Positions 1-7,962 of a stretch of DNA of 18,818 nucleotides are shown piece by piece; within the stretch, counting starts at the first letter, position 1; each line of letters opens with the position of its first letter. This stretch comes from Chrysochromulina tobinii (lineage: Eukaryota > Haptophyta > Prymnesiales > Chrysochromulinaceae), in assembly GCA_001275005.1 (NCBI GenBank), contig JWZX01002540.1:1-18818 (forward strand), written 5' to 3'. Made by a program: the position numbers and the translations under genes. The notes under the pieces were generated by a model that was given only the letters and a program-made list of their open reading frames with translations, was not told where the DNA came from and did no database searches.

Positions 1-856
1 GTGCAGAGGTTCGACGTCGCCGTCGTCTCCACCGCCGCCTCGCCATCGTCACCTCCCGCACAGGTTCGACGATGCCGCTGTCGTCTCCGCACCGCAGGAT
101 GCCGGCCCGGCTTCGTGTGCTCTGCAGGGTTCCGCGCCCGCCCTTTGCTCGTCGGCCGCCTCTCGCTCGTCGCGAATCGCCGGACGGTCGTGACTGCTGT
201 GATCTGTGTGCTGTTCGATCGGCTGTGTGCGTCACGGTCAGTTTTCGTAATGTCGTATCTAGAAACGCATTCTTTAACACACGTTCACAAACGCGTGTCC
301 GCCGAACTTGTGATACACGCGCCGTCCGGAGCGCCTGAACAGCTGATCTGCTGTCGTTGCACCGAGGCTCGGCCAGCCTCGCCACGACGAGCGCGCGCCG
401 ATCGCGTGTGCGGCGCGCACGCGCGTGCGCTCGTCGGCGTCGGTACGGCGTCGGCAGTGGTGACGACGGCGGTGACGGCGGTGACAGATGGCGGCATGCA
501 CGGCGACCTGCTAGAGCGTGAGGCGATCGGACGTGCGTCAGTCATGTACGGACGTGTGTCAGTCAATGAGGGACGCACGCGACGTGTAGCAACATCGCGT
601 TCTAACAAGTGGCTTAGGTGCGGAGCCAGCGACCCTCATTGCCGCTGCTCCAGAGTTCCGGCGGCGCCGCGGCGTATAGGAGCGGGATTGGCGTGCAGGT
701 CAGCAGCCACATGAACTGAATGACCAGATCAAGGCGCGTTGCGGGGGGCGGGTTGAGGCAGAGGCATCTTGGGAGACTCAGGTCGGATGGGAGACTCAGG
801 TCGGAGGGAGCCTGGGCGGCGGCTTACGCATGTCGAGAGCCACCGAAAAGAGGTGA
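1..856. other. Left flank, no recognisable gene
   Basis: I see no recognisable gene here. One + strand frame stays open from base 1 to 714, but its product is Arg/Ala/Cys-rich, resembles no family I know, and overlaps long open frames on the other strand, as expected by chance in GC-rich DNA. Two small duplications around AG|GT are visible: a segment starting with ggttcgacg occurs near 8 and 64, and an 18-base unit containing gagactcaggtcgg is repeated in tandem at 771-806. Both resemble the exon-edge duplications in the gene downstream. Confidence 0.5.
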
Positions 857-1453
857 GACGGGAAGACAGACAGCTCGAATGCTATCGAAGAGGGCATCTG
901 TGAGGAGGAGCAAGGGCACGAAAAGGCGGCTCCCGAGCACACACACTATGCACGGGAGCTGCAGGCTGAACTCGCATGGAAGCTTCGCACGCAATGCCGC
1001 TTGCTGTCAAACTGGGTGGAGTCCTATTCGTCAATGTGCTATCAAGCGGCGCCTGGGCCCAGTCGGCTTCACAACGTCGTTGTGGTCTCGGTAGCAGGCC
1101 AGCTCGCACATCGCTGTCCTCTGCGAGAACTCTATGTGCAGCTTCTTGAACCGCTTTCACACCTGTTCGAAGCTAAGACCATCGACGAGTACAGTGAGGA
1201 CGATGCCCCAGCGAATATCGACACTGAGCGGCCTCATGCCCACTGCACAGGGGCCGCGACGGTGCGAGGCCGCCGCATGAAGAAAAATAGCGCACGAAAA
1301 AGAGCAATTGTGCAGATTCGCACGTTTCTCCGGGACCCCCCCCCCCCTCCCCCCCCCCGTGACAATGTCGCGGAGACTCACTGCGTCGGAACTTTTCGGT
1401 GCTCGAGCGGTGACGTCGGCAGTCACCAAGCGAGGTCATTCCGGTGTACGGCG
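857..1453 (+). other. Open frame of unknown status upstream of the FkbH-like gene
   Basis: One + strand frame is open from about 857, just after a TGA, up to the FkbH-like segment at 1454-1531. Its first half reads like protein, with an acidic stretch (EEGICEEEQ), then AELAWKLRTQCRLLSNWVES and LRELYVQLLEPLSHLF-like text. Its second half is Lys/Arg-rich and passes through a C-tract near 1337-1359 that gives a run of prolines. I do not recognise the product. It could be a 5' exon of the FkbH-like gene, a separate exon, or a chance open frame. No convincing start ATG is visible. Confidence 0.3.
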
Positions 1454-2236
1454 TTGAACGGCGTTGACGCCGAAGGCAAGAAGCTTGAGCGATACACATG
1501 GGACCATTTAGAGCTCAGAGCACACGGGTGTGAACGTGCACGACGCAGTCGCCGACGAGCTCGGGCACGTGCCCTACGCCGAGCCGGTGTGGTGCGCGCT
1601 CGGCGCGGCAACTGCACGGGGCTGCTTGGCAGCACTCGCGCCGCCACTCAAGTTGATCGTGGTGGACTGCGACTACACCCTATGGCATCACGCGGTCGGT
1701 GAGGTGGGTGCCGCGGGCGTCCGCTTCGAGGCCCGTCACCTCGAGCTCCATCGTCGTCTGCTCGAGCTCCGTTCGCGTGGGGTCCTGCTGGCGCTCGCCT
1801 CGCGCAACGTCGAGGCCGACGTCTGGGCGGCGCTCGAGACGGCGCCCGACATGGCGCCCGAGACGGCGCCCGCCATGGCGCCCGCCACGGCGCTCGGCGC
1901 GCCATCGAGGCTTGATGAGCGGCCGCCGGGCGTGGAGGCAATGGCGGCAACTTTGGCCGGCGGTGCGGTGGCCACCACGCCTCCACCCGTCGCGCCTCCA
2001 CCCGTCGCGCCTCCACCCGTCGCGCCTCCACCCGTCGCGCCTCCACCCGTCGGCGTCACGTCGGAACTGCGACGGCTCAGCCGGCAGCATTTGAGTGCGT
2101 ACCGGATTGCGCCGAGCTTGCACAAGGGAGCTGCGGTGGCGGCTCTGTGCGCCGAGCTGCGCTGCGGTCCGGAGTCATGCCTCTTCATCGACGACAACCC
2201 AAGCGAAGTGGCGGCTGTTCGGGCGGCCCTTCCATC
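1454..2236 (+). other. Exon 1 (visible part): HAD catalytic core with low-complexity insert
   Basis: This exon carries the FkbH entry segment and most of the HAD core. Between the second HAD motif (ASRN) and the segment leading to FIDDNP lies an insert of roughly 75 residues. It contains TAPxMAP-type repeats and five copies of PPPVA encoded by a 15-base tandem unit at about 1979-2051. Bacterial FkbH proteins have no such insert in my recollection. The exon ends after ALP with two bases of a Ser codon (TC), which exon 2 completes as Ser-Cys-Met-Pro. Confidence 0.75.
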
Positions 2237-5200
2237 GTGCGCCTGCTGGTGCGCGTGCCGCATATGCATGCATCTGAGTGCTCACCACGGCGCCCTGGCG
2301 GCAAGCATGCATCTGAGTGCTCACCACGGCGCCCTGGCGGCATGCATGCATGCATTTGAGTGCTCACCACGGCGCCCTTCCCCACAGGTGTATGCCGCAG
2401 ACCGACCTGGAGGCCCGCGCCCAACTAGCGCACGTCTGGCGGCTGGATCCGGACTGCTGTGGGACCTTGAGCGGTGACGTGGCCGCGAACGTGCGCGCGG
2501 CGTCGCTGGCAGCAGAGGGGGAGAGGCACGCGCTGCGCCGAGCAAGCGGCTCACTGGGTGCCTACCACGAGCAGCTCCAGGTCAAGATTGAGATTCGTCA
2601 CGGCAGCTGTGGATTGCCGTCTGATTGCCATCTGATTGCCATCTGATTGCCATCTGATTGCCATCTGATTGCCATCTGATTGCCATCTGATTGCCACCCT
2701 CTTCAGGTCAAGATTGAGATTCGTCACGACAGCCGTGGATTGCCATCTGATTGCCATCGGATTGCCATCTGATTGCCATCTGATTGCCACCCTCTTCAGG
2801 TCAAGATTGAGATTCGTCACGACGTGCTCCGCGGCGGCGGCGAGGGCGGCGGCGGCGGCGAGGGCGGCGGCGGCGTGGGCGGCGGCGGCGAGGGCGGCGG
2901 CGGCGAGGGTGCCGGTGCTGAGACCAACCGGGTGACTCTCAAGTCTGAGGCGGCGGCGCTCGATACGGCGCGTAGTGAGCTCGATACGGCGCGCGTGAAG
3001 CTCGATACGGCGCTTGAAGAGCGATGGCGCGAGCTGCACGAACGCACCAACCAGTTCAACGCGTGGAAACGGCCTCTGCCGCCGCCTGCTGCCCTACGGT
3101 CTCCTCTCCTCTCCGCTCTAGCAGTGGAGGTCTCAGATCGGTACTCGGCCTATGGCTTCGTCGGCGCCGCGCTGGCGAGGCCGGAGGCGGCGGATGGCGG
3201 CAGAGGCACGCTGCAGGTGCTCAGCTTCTGCATGTCGTGCCGCGTGTTAGGGCGTGGGGTCGAGCATGCGATGATGCGCGCCCTCGGTAACCTGATTGCA
3301 ATCTGATTGCCATCTGATTGCCATCTGATTGCCGTCTGATTGCCATCTGATTGCCATCTGATTGCCATCTGCCCTCATCGGCCTGGATCTCGAGCTCTTC
3401 CCTTCACTGACAATCAGATGGCAATTAGATGGCATTCAGATTGCAATCATCAGCCTGGATCTCGAGCTCTCCCCTTCACTGAATGCTTCTCCGATTGCAT
3501 GCCGATGGCCTCCCTCATCAGGTGCGTTGGCTCTCGAGCTCTCACCGGCCTGCCCGTGGACCGCGATCGGAGTCGTCGACAACAGCCGCAACGTTCCCCT
3601 GCGTCGCTTCCTCTCCATCACGCAGAGTGCCATCGAGGGCGCCTCTGTCCGAAGAGCCAGTGCAGTTTCGTCAGTTTCGTCAGTTTCGTCCACCACGGTA
3701 GCGCCGAGAGCCACATCGGGAGTGCAGTTTCGTCCAGTTGCAGTTTCGTCACCGAGAGCCGCATCGGGAGCGTCGGTGACGAGCGAGCTCGGCGCATGGG
3801 TTGCAGAGCCGCCCACGCTATGGTATCGCTTCCCTTAGAGCGCCTGATGAGGCCTGATTGCATCTCTGACTGCATGCCGTGGCCTCCTTCATCAGGTATC
3901 GTTTCCCTTCGAGCGCGCTCGTGGCGCTCGTGTTTGAGCCCGAGGCGGCCGCCGCGGCTGAGGCGGAGAGGGTGGCGGAGGAGGAGAGGGCGGCGGAGGA
4001 GAGGGCGGTGGAGGAGAGAGTGGCGGCGGAGCGAGCGGCGGAGGAGGCGAGGGGAATGGGCGAGAGGAGCGCGGTCGACAAGGTCGCCACTTCTCGGCGA
4101 GGACTCGCACCGCGTTTGGCGCGCATTGCTTCGAATCGGGCTGCTGAGGTCTGGGCGGCGGCTGAGGAGGAGGCGGAGGCGGAGGCAGCGGGTTCGACGG
4201 CGTGCGCCGCTGCTTCGGCTGCAGTGGCACCGGCACCGAAGGAGGCGGCAGCAGCAGCAGAGGCGGCGGCAGCAGCGGCGGCGACAGCAGCGGAGGGGGC
4301 GGCAGCAGCGGCGGCGAAACTCGAGGCGCTCGCTGCAGGCTTGACGAGTTTTCCGACGGAGCTCTGCAGCGTACAGCAAGCGATGGCGGCGCGCGGCGGC
4401 TTGAACGTCCCTCTGCCGTTCCTGCCGCGGCATGGGGCGACGGCCGCCGAGGCGCTGACTTTGCTAAGGGGCGTCTGGGCGCGCGTGCTTGAGCTGAGCA
4501 CTGCAGAGGCCGAGAGCCTCGATGACGACGCGACGCCATTTGGGTCCTTGGGTAAGTTGAATGGCCTCGAATGGCCTCGGAGTGCCTCTTGAGTGCCTCT
4601 GAGTGCCTCTGATTGCGTTGAATGGCCTCTGAGTGCCTCTTGAGTGCCTCTGATTGCCACTGATGGCCACTGATGGCCTCAGATGACACCGCCCTTGGTG
4701 GCCTCCCTCATCAGGTGGGGACTCGTTGCTTGCGGTGACGATGGCGTCCATGGCGGCACGCCATGGGCTGACGTTGAGCCTGAGCGGCGTGAGCGTTGAG
4801 GGAATGACCCTCGGGAGTCTCGTCAAGGCAGGGCGTGCATGGCGCGGCGAGCGTTGGGCGCGCCAAGAGAGGCAGGAGAGGCGCGCAAAATCGGCCCGCG
4901 AGATTCGCGAGATTCGCGAGACGGCACACGAGGGGGCGCGTCCTGGCGGCGCAAGCGGTGGAGACGTTGCCATCGGCGGCGAAGTCGGCAGCAGCGGCAG
5001 CAGCGGCAGCGGCGGCAGCGGCGGCAGCGGCGGCAGCGGCGGCAGCGGCGGCAGCGGCGGCAGCGGCCTCGTCGGCAGTGCCCATCTGAGCAAGGGCGGT
5101 CAGCGGGCCGTGCAGCTCGCAATCCTCGAGCGCGATGGGCGAGACCCGCTGCTACCTCTGCAGCCCATCGGCGGGCTCGGGGCATGCGCAGTGGGCGACC

Positions 5201-6225
5201 TCGGGCGAGCTCGCGCCCTTGCGGCGAGTGGCTGGCTCGCGAAGCACGCAACCGACAAGCACGGCTCGACGGCCCTCATGTGGGCCGCTGGGGGGGGGCA
5301 CCTACCGGTCGCACGCTGGTTGCTCGAGGAGGTTGGAGTTGCAGTCGATGCCGTCAACAAGGACCGGCGCACGGCGCTGCAGTGGGCGTGCAAGACAGGT
5401 CGGTGCGAGGTAGCCGCCTACTTGCTCGACACGGCGCACGCCGACCCGACGCTACGCATGAAGGACGACTCCACAGCCTTCGACTGGGCGGTCCTCTCTG
5501 GTGAGCCATCTGAGTGCCATCTGAGTGCCATCTGATCGGGCGGTCCTCCCTGGTGCACCCGAACCCTGAGCCCGAACTCGAACCCTTCCCCTATCCCTTC
5601 GCCTATCCCTTCGCCTATCCCTATCCCTTCCCCGAACCCTGGCCCTAACCCTGACCCTTACCCTAACCCTAACCCTAACCCTAACCCTTAACCCGAACCC
5701 TAACCCTCACCCTAACACTGACCCTGACCCTGACCCTGACCCTAATCTTCTCAGGTGATTGACCAACCATGGAGTGGGATCATCGCTAATTGCCATCTGA
5801 TTGCCATCTGATTGCCTCCCTCATCAGGTGATCGACCGACCATGGAGTTACTAGCTGCGCACCCGCGAGTCGACATCCACAGCCTGAATAAGTTTGGGTG
5901 CGCCGCTGTGCAATGGGCGGCCGCCGCGGGCAACGTTGACACGCTGCGCTGGCTCCAAGCCCAGGGCCTCTCGCTCGCGCACGTGAACGCGGCCAACCAC
6001 GGCGCGATCGTCAAGGCGGCGTGGAAGGGCCATCTGGAGGTGCTGCGCTGGCTGCTCTACGATGAGGAGGGACCGCAGCTCACTGCGCAGCTCGAGCTGC
6101 TCGATCTTGAGGGACGCACTGTCGCTGAATTGGTCCGCCAGAACGGCCAGCATGAGGTCGCCGATTGGCTGCACGCACGCATCCAGGAGCACGCCGCCTT
6201 CTCATCCGTGCACAAGCGCATCTGA
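1454..6225 (+). CDS. FkbH-like HAD / GNAT-like / acyl carrier / ankyrin fusion protein (split gene)
   Basis: Predicted exons: ...1454-2236 (with a one-base frame break near 1532), 2388-2580, 2800-3286, 3522-3822, 3896-4551, 4715-5500, 5828-6225. All junctions are GT-AG and every phase fits. Seen: an FkbH-type entry (LERYTWDHLELRAHGC, DELGHVPY), HAD motif I VVDCDYTLW (Asp codons 1665 and 1671), the LLALASRN block, and HAD motif IV FIDDNP (2184-2201). Further on come RTNQFN, SDRYSAYGFVG, SCRVLGRGVE and VVDNSRN, the usual FkbH C-terminal GNAT-like half. Exon 5 has an Ala/Glu-rich linker and the start of a carrier domain. Exon 6 opens with GGDSLL (attachment Ser codon 4723-4725). A Gly/Ser linker and ankyrin-like repeats follow. 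Known: FkbH enzymes move glycerate from 1,3-bisphosphoglycerate to a carrier thiol. Inferred: the protein loads its own carrier. About 1,200 residues are visible and the true start is unresolved. Confidence 0.82.
2237..2387 (+). repeat. Intron 1, three tandem repeat units
   Basis: GT-AG intron of 151 bases. It contains three near-identical units with the core catctgagtgctcaccacgg, starting at about 2271, 2310 and 2353, and ends cttccccacag. Joining 2236 to 2388 moves the reading from one frame to another and restores FkbH-like sequence on both sides (ALPS, then CMPQTDLEARAQLAHVW). Confidence 0.7.
2581..2799 (+). repeat. Intron 2, bounded by direct copies of the exon 3 start
   Basis: A segment beginning gtcaagattgagattcgtca stands at 2581, 2707 and 2800, each time just after CAG. 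Copies 1 and 2 continue into cagcYgtggattgcc and then into tandem repeats of the 11-base unit tgattgccatc. Splicing CAG at 2580 to 2800 removes two copies and the stop at 2644-2646. Because the three copies lie in one frame (spacings 126 and 93), the exact donor among equivalent sites cannot be fixed from sequence alone. Confidence 0.7.
2824..2920 (+). repeat. Gly-rich coding repeat (GGGGE-type linker)
   Basis: A ggcggcggc/gag array near the start of exon 3 encodes GGG/GGGGE units just after the QVKIEIRHD segment and before the helical DTARSELDTAR repeats. It lies between the HAD half and the GNAT-like half of the FkbH region, so it probably acts as a flexible spacer. Confidence 0.75.
3287..3521 (+). 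repeat. Intron 3, tgattgccatc repeats plus duplicated acceptor-side segment
   Basis: Donor CTCG|gtaacc, acceptor ctccctcatcag|GTGCG. The 5' half is a tandem array of the same 11-base unit as intron 2. Two copies of a roughly 35-base segment (cctggatctcgagctct...) lie at about 3376-3410 and 3448-3482. Both resemble the start of exon 4 (gttggctctcgagctctcac). The junction completes a Gly codon and continues into ALALELSPACPWTAIGVVDN. Confidence 0.7.
3823..3895 (+). repeat. Intron 4, short intron flanked by a direct duplication
   Basis: A 73-base intron from CTATG|gtatcg to ccttcatcag|GTATCG. The first 21 bases of the intron and of exon 5 match at about 19 positions (gtatcgYttcccttMgagcg). Unspliced, the frame hits a stop at 3836-3838. 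Spliced, it reads PTLWYRFPSSALVALVFEP and enters the Ala/Glu-rich linker. Confidence 0.72.
4552..4714 (+). repeat. Intron 5, interrupts the carrier attachment motif
   Basis: Strong donor TTGG|gtaagt and acceptor ctccctcatcag|GTGGGG. The body is an irregular array of 10-11 base units such as tgagtgcctc and gaatggcctc. The intron splits the carrier motif exactly: FGSLG lies before it and GDSLL after it, with the second Gly codon divided by the junction. Confidence 0.78.
4990..5069 (+). repeat. Coding (GGS)n linker between carrier and ankyrin region
   Basis: A ggcagc/ggcggc array in exon 6 encodes about nine GGS or SGS units. It lies after the carrier domain and a charged stretch (REIREIRE), and before the ankyrin-like repeats. 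A flexible tether for a mobile carrier domain is a reasonable reading. Confidence 0.8.
5501..5827 (+). repeat. Intron 6, duplicated at both exon edges with telomeric repeats inside
   Basis: Donor CTCTG|gtgagc, acceptor ctccctcatcag|GTGATC. A copy of the upstream exon edge (gggcggtcctYYctggtg) reappears at about 5538-5555. A copy of the downstream exon start (caggtgatYgaccRaccatg) lies at about 5754-5773. Between them is a telomere-like array. The remaining filler is tgagtgccatc and tgattgccatc units. The junction joins ankyrin text TAFDWAVLSG to DRPTMELLAAHP. Confidence 0.72.
5564..5750. repeat. Interstitial telomeric-type repeat (CCCTAA)n
   Basis: A degenerate array of CCCTAA, CCCTGA, CCCGAA and CCTAT-type units, with a perfect run of four CCCTAA units beginning at 5661. 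On the other strand this is TTAGGG. It sits inside intron 6 of an otherwise intact reading frame, so it is an interstitial array rather than a chromosome end. Confidence 0.85.
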
Positions 6226-6415
6226 TGAGGCACGCACTCAGAGGCAATCAGTGGGACCTAAGTGGTACCTAAGTGGTACCCAGAAACCCAGTGCGGTGCT
6301 CATCACGTTCCTAAAGGAGCACGCCGCTGAGCGGGGTACCCAGGCGCCGTACTGGCGGCGTGGGAGTAGCCAGGCGCCGCGGCCGTATTCGTTGAAATCA
6401 CTTGCATTAAGGTAA
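6208..6415 (+). other. Possible alternative 3' intron and terminal exon
   Basis: The simplest end of the gene is the TGA at 6223-6225. A phase-0 alternative exists: donor TCATCC|gtgcac at 6208 and acceptor gtggtacccag at 6283, then an exon from 6284 to the TAA at 6413-6415. That exon reads KPSAVLITFLKEHAAERG and onward for 43 residues. The putative intron again holds short tandem units (tggtacctaag), and its exon repeats an ending like exon 7 (gagcacgccgc at 6186 and 6319). Confidence 0.35.
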
Positions 6416-6957
6416 TCCGATTAAATTGTTACGGATGTGAATTCTGAATAAGCAATAATATGTGATGTGATCTCGATGCTCGCCGTCGCCCCCCCCCCCT
6501 CTCAGGTTAACTGATAACTCTCGGTGCCCTAACAGGTGCCCTACCCCTAACATACACACGCACGCGTCTCGAGACGCGTGTCTGCCATCAGGCACAAAGC
6601 TATTGAGGCCACGTGGGATCGGTCGACGACGACGTCTGCCCCAATGCCAAGCGCCGCCTCCCTCGCATTTTACCAGTTGCCTTCTTCTTCAGTGCGCTCT
6701 TGGCGACCTGTGCTGCTATCCTCTCACTCTCATTCATGCCAGTTGCCTGCGGCGTCTTGCTGGACCACACGTACCGTGCATGGCCACCGCAGGCACTCCA
6801 AAAGTTTCGCCAGTTGATCTTCAGATGGCCTGCGCGCGCGAGACGAGAGTCGATACCAGCCAGTGCCGAGGTGCACAGCACGTCGGGAACACGTCGGGCT
6901 TTCACAGTCGGGCTTTCACAGTCGGGCTTTCACAGTCGGGCTTTCACAGTCGGGCTT
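6416..6957. other. Convergent intergenic region
   Basis: This separates the 3' ends of the + strand FkbH-like gene and the - strand methyltransferase. It holds a C-run near 6490, duplicated ggtgccctaacaggtgccc text near 6521-6543, and the left part of a 14-base minisatellite. A hydrophobic + strand segment near 6670-6750 lacks an ATG start and is treated as unproven. Confidence 0.5.
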
Positions 6958-6986
6958 TCACAGTCGGGCTTTCACAGTCGGGCTTT
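6893..6986. repeat. 14-base minisatellite, six copies
   Basis: The unit gtcgggctttcaca is repeated head to tail at 6893, 6907, 6921, 6935, 6949 and 6963, with a partial seventh copy. It overlaps the last codons of the - strand methyltransferase frame, whose TGA at 6960-6958 lies inside a repeat unit. There are no spacers, so this is not a CRISPR array. Confidence 0.9.
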
Positions 6987-7932
6987 GGGGGGAAGGGAGC
7001 AAAGGAAGACGAGTGGCGTTGTGGTGGGCACGGATTGGTCGCTGTGGCTGCCACTCACACCCTCTCGTGTTCATCGCGTCATGGATTCGGTCGCCGAAGA
7101 CATTGTAGCCCCTCTCCGGTAGCCCGTACATGTATTCCGTGAGATTGACATGCAAGTTGTGGTGTTCCGTGAACATCCAATCCACGTGGCAGAGCAGGCT
7201 GCCGTCGCCTACGCCAAGGTCCGCGCCGGCCGTCTCCAGGAGAGCCTTGTGGATGAAGAGCTCGTCCCCCTCCACATCAAGACGCAGCGCCACTTGTGCC
7301 GTCGGGTTGAGCTCATGCATGCGCCGAATGATCTCGCGAATATCGTAGCCGCGGCCGAGGTACTCTTCGGACGACAGCAGTGGTGGGCTCCCACTATGAA
7401 CTCTGCGAAAGTCAAATCTGGATGCGCCGCTACCTGCAGTGTCTTTAGAGTAGGTCACGATGGTTCGAGGAACGGCATAGCCCGACACGGTTCCGAGGAC
7501 TCCGTCGATAAAGCGAACGTCACGCCCTTGGCTGCGATGCTCGCGCTCCTTTCGTTGGAGCATGGGCAAGAGCTTGGGATTGGCCTCGAAGGAACGCACG
7601 CACCAATCACTGGATGCTAACGGCTGCGTCCATTGTTGCTTCACCTGCCGTGAGGCATTGTGCCAGGGCTTTCCGTACAGTCGGGCGGGCGCGCTGATTG
7701 CACAACGATAGAACGACCCTTTGTAAAACTCTTCAACCCCTCCACCTTGATTCGATCCACCGTCGATAAATAGTCGTCTGCAGCCCTTCAGCGACAGCTC
7801 CTCAGCGAGAGACTCCCTGCGGCATAAGCGAGGAAATTCAAGAAACCGCCCGTCACGGCGCGTTTTGCATGCACCCCAAAATGTAAGCGTATCTTCTCCG
7901 CAGCACCATGTTTTGAACGTTACTTCTGATGG
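6958..7932 (-). CDS. FkbM-family methyltransferase (5' end missing or spliced)
   Basis: SAM-dependent methyltransferases of the FkbM family O-methylate sugars or polyketide-type products. Seen on the - strand: a glycine motif I (LFIDGGSNQGGG), an acidic strand end (CVRSFEANPKLL), and the FkbM-type LRLDVEGDELFIHKALLE segment with the LDVEG signature, then CHVDWMFTEHHN. The frame is open from about 7938 and has no in-frame ATG before the conserved region. A plausible acceptor (gtcacag|CCATCAG) lies at 7933, so the true start is probably in an upstream exon. The C-terminus (about 20 residues after HDAMN) is low-complexity and ends in the minisatellite, so it may be degraded. The frame lies just downstream of the glycosyltransferase on the same strand and could share its transcript. 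Confidence 0.68.
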   Translation of the reverse strand, partial: PSEVTFKTWCCGEDTLTFWGACKTRRDGRFLEFPRLCRRESLAEELSLKGCRRLFIDGGSNQGGGVEEFYKGSFYRCAISAPARLYGKPWHNASRQVKQQWTQPLASSDWCVRSFEANPKLLPMLQRKEREHRSQGRDVRFIDGVLGTVSGYAVPRTIVTYSKDTAGSGASRFDFRRVHSGSPPLLSSEEYLGRGYDIREIIRRMHELNPTAQVALRLDVEGDELFIHKALLETAGADLGVGDGSLLCHVDWMFTEHHNLHVNLTEYMYGLPERGYNVFGDRIHDAMNTRGCEWQPQRPIRAHHNATRLPLLPSPQSPTVKARL

Positions 7933-7962
7933 CTGTGACTAAGTTGACTGACGGTTCAATGT

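Noticed and set aside
1-714. Long + strand open frame at the left edge
   Set aside because: No family resemblance, Arg/Cys/Ala-rich composition typical of chance frames in GC-rich DNA, and overlapping open frames on the other strand.
1648-2424. Several long - strand frames opposite exon 1
   Set aside because: They consist of the complements of the Pro-rich and Ala-rich repeats (for example WRRDG and GGGAT repeats). The + strand shows FkbH motifs.
3618-4689. Long - strand frames opposite exons 4 and 5
   Set aside because: Ser/Ala/Pro-rich shadows of the Ala/Glu-rich coding repeat; no conserved motif.
5564-5750. Telomeric repeats considered as a true chromosome end
   Set aside because: Ankyrin-coding exons with matching phases lie on both sides, so the array is internal.
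6893-6986. Repeat array considered as CRISPR
   Set aside because: Units are directly adjacent with no spacers, the unit is 14 bases, and the context is eukaryotic.
6613-7122. + strand frame with a hydrophobic segment (ILPVAFFFSALLATCAAIL)
   Set aside because: It has no ATG before the hydrophobic part, runs into the 14-base minisatellite, and then overlaps the methyltransferase frame on the other strand. It could be a membrane-anchor exon, but nothing else supports it.
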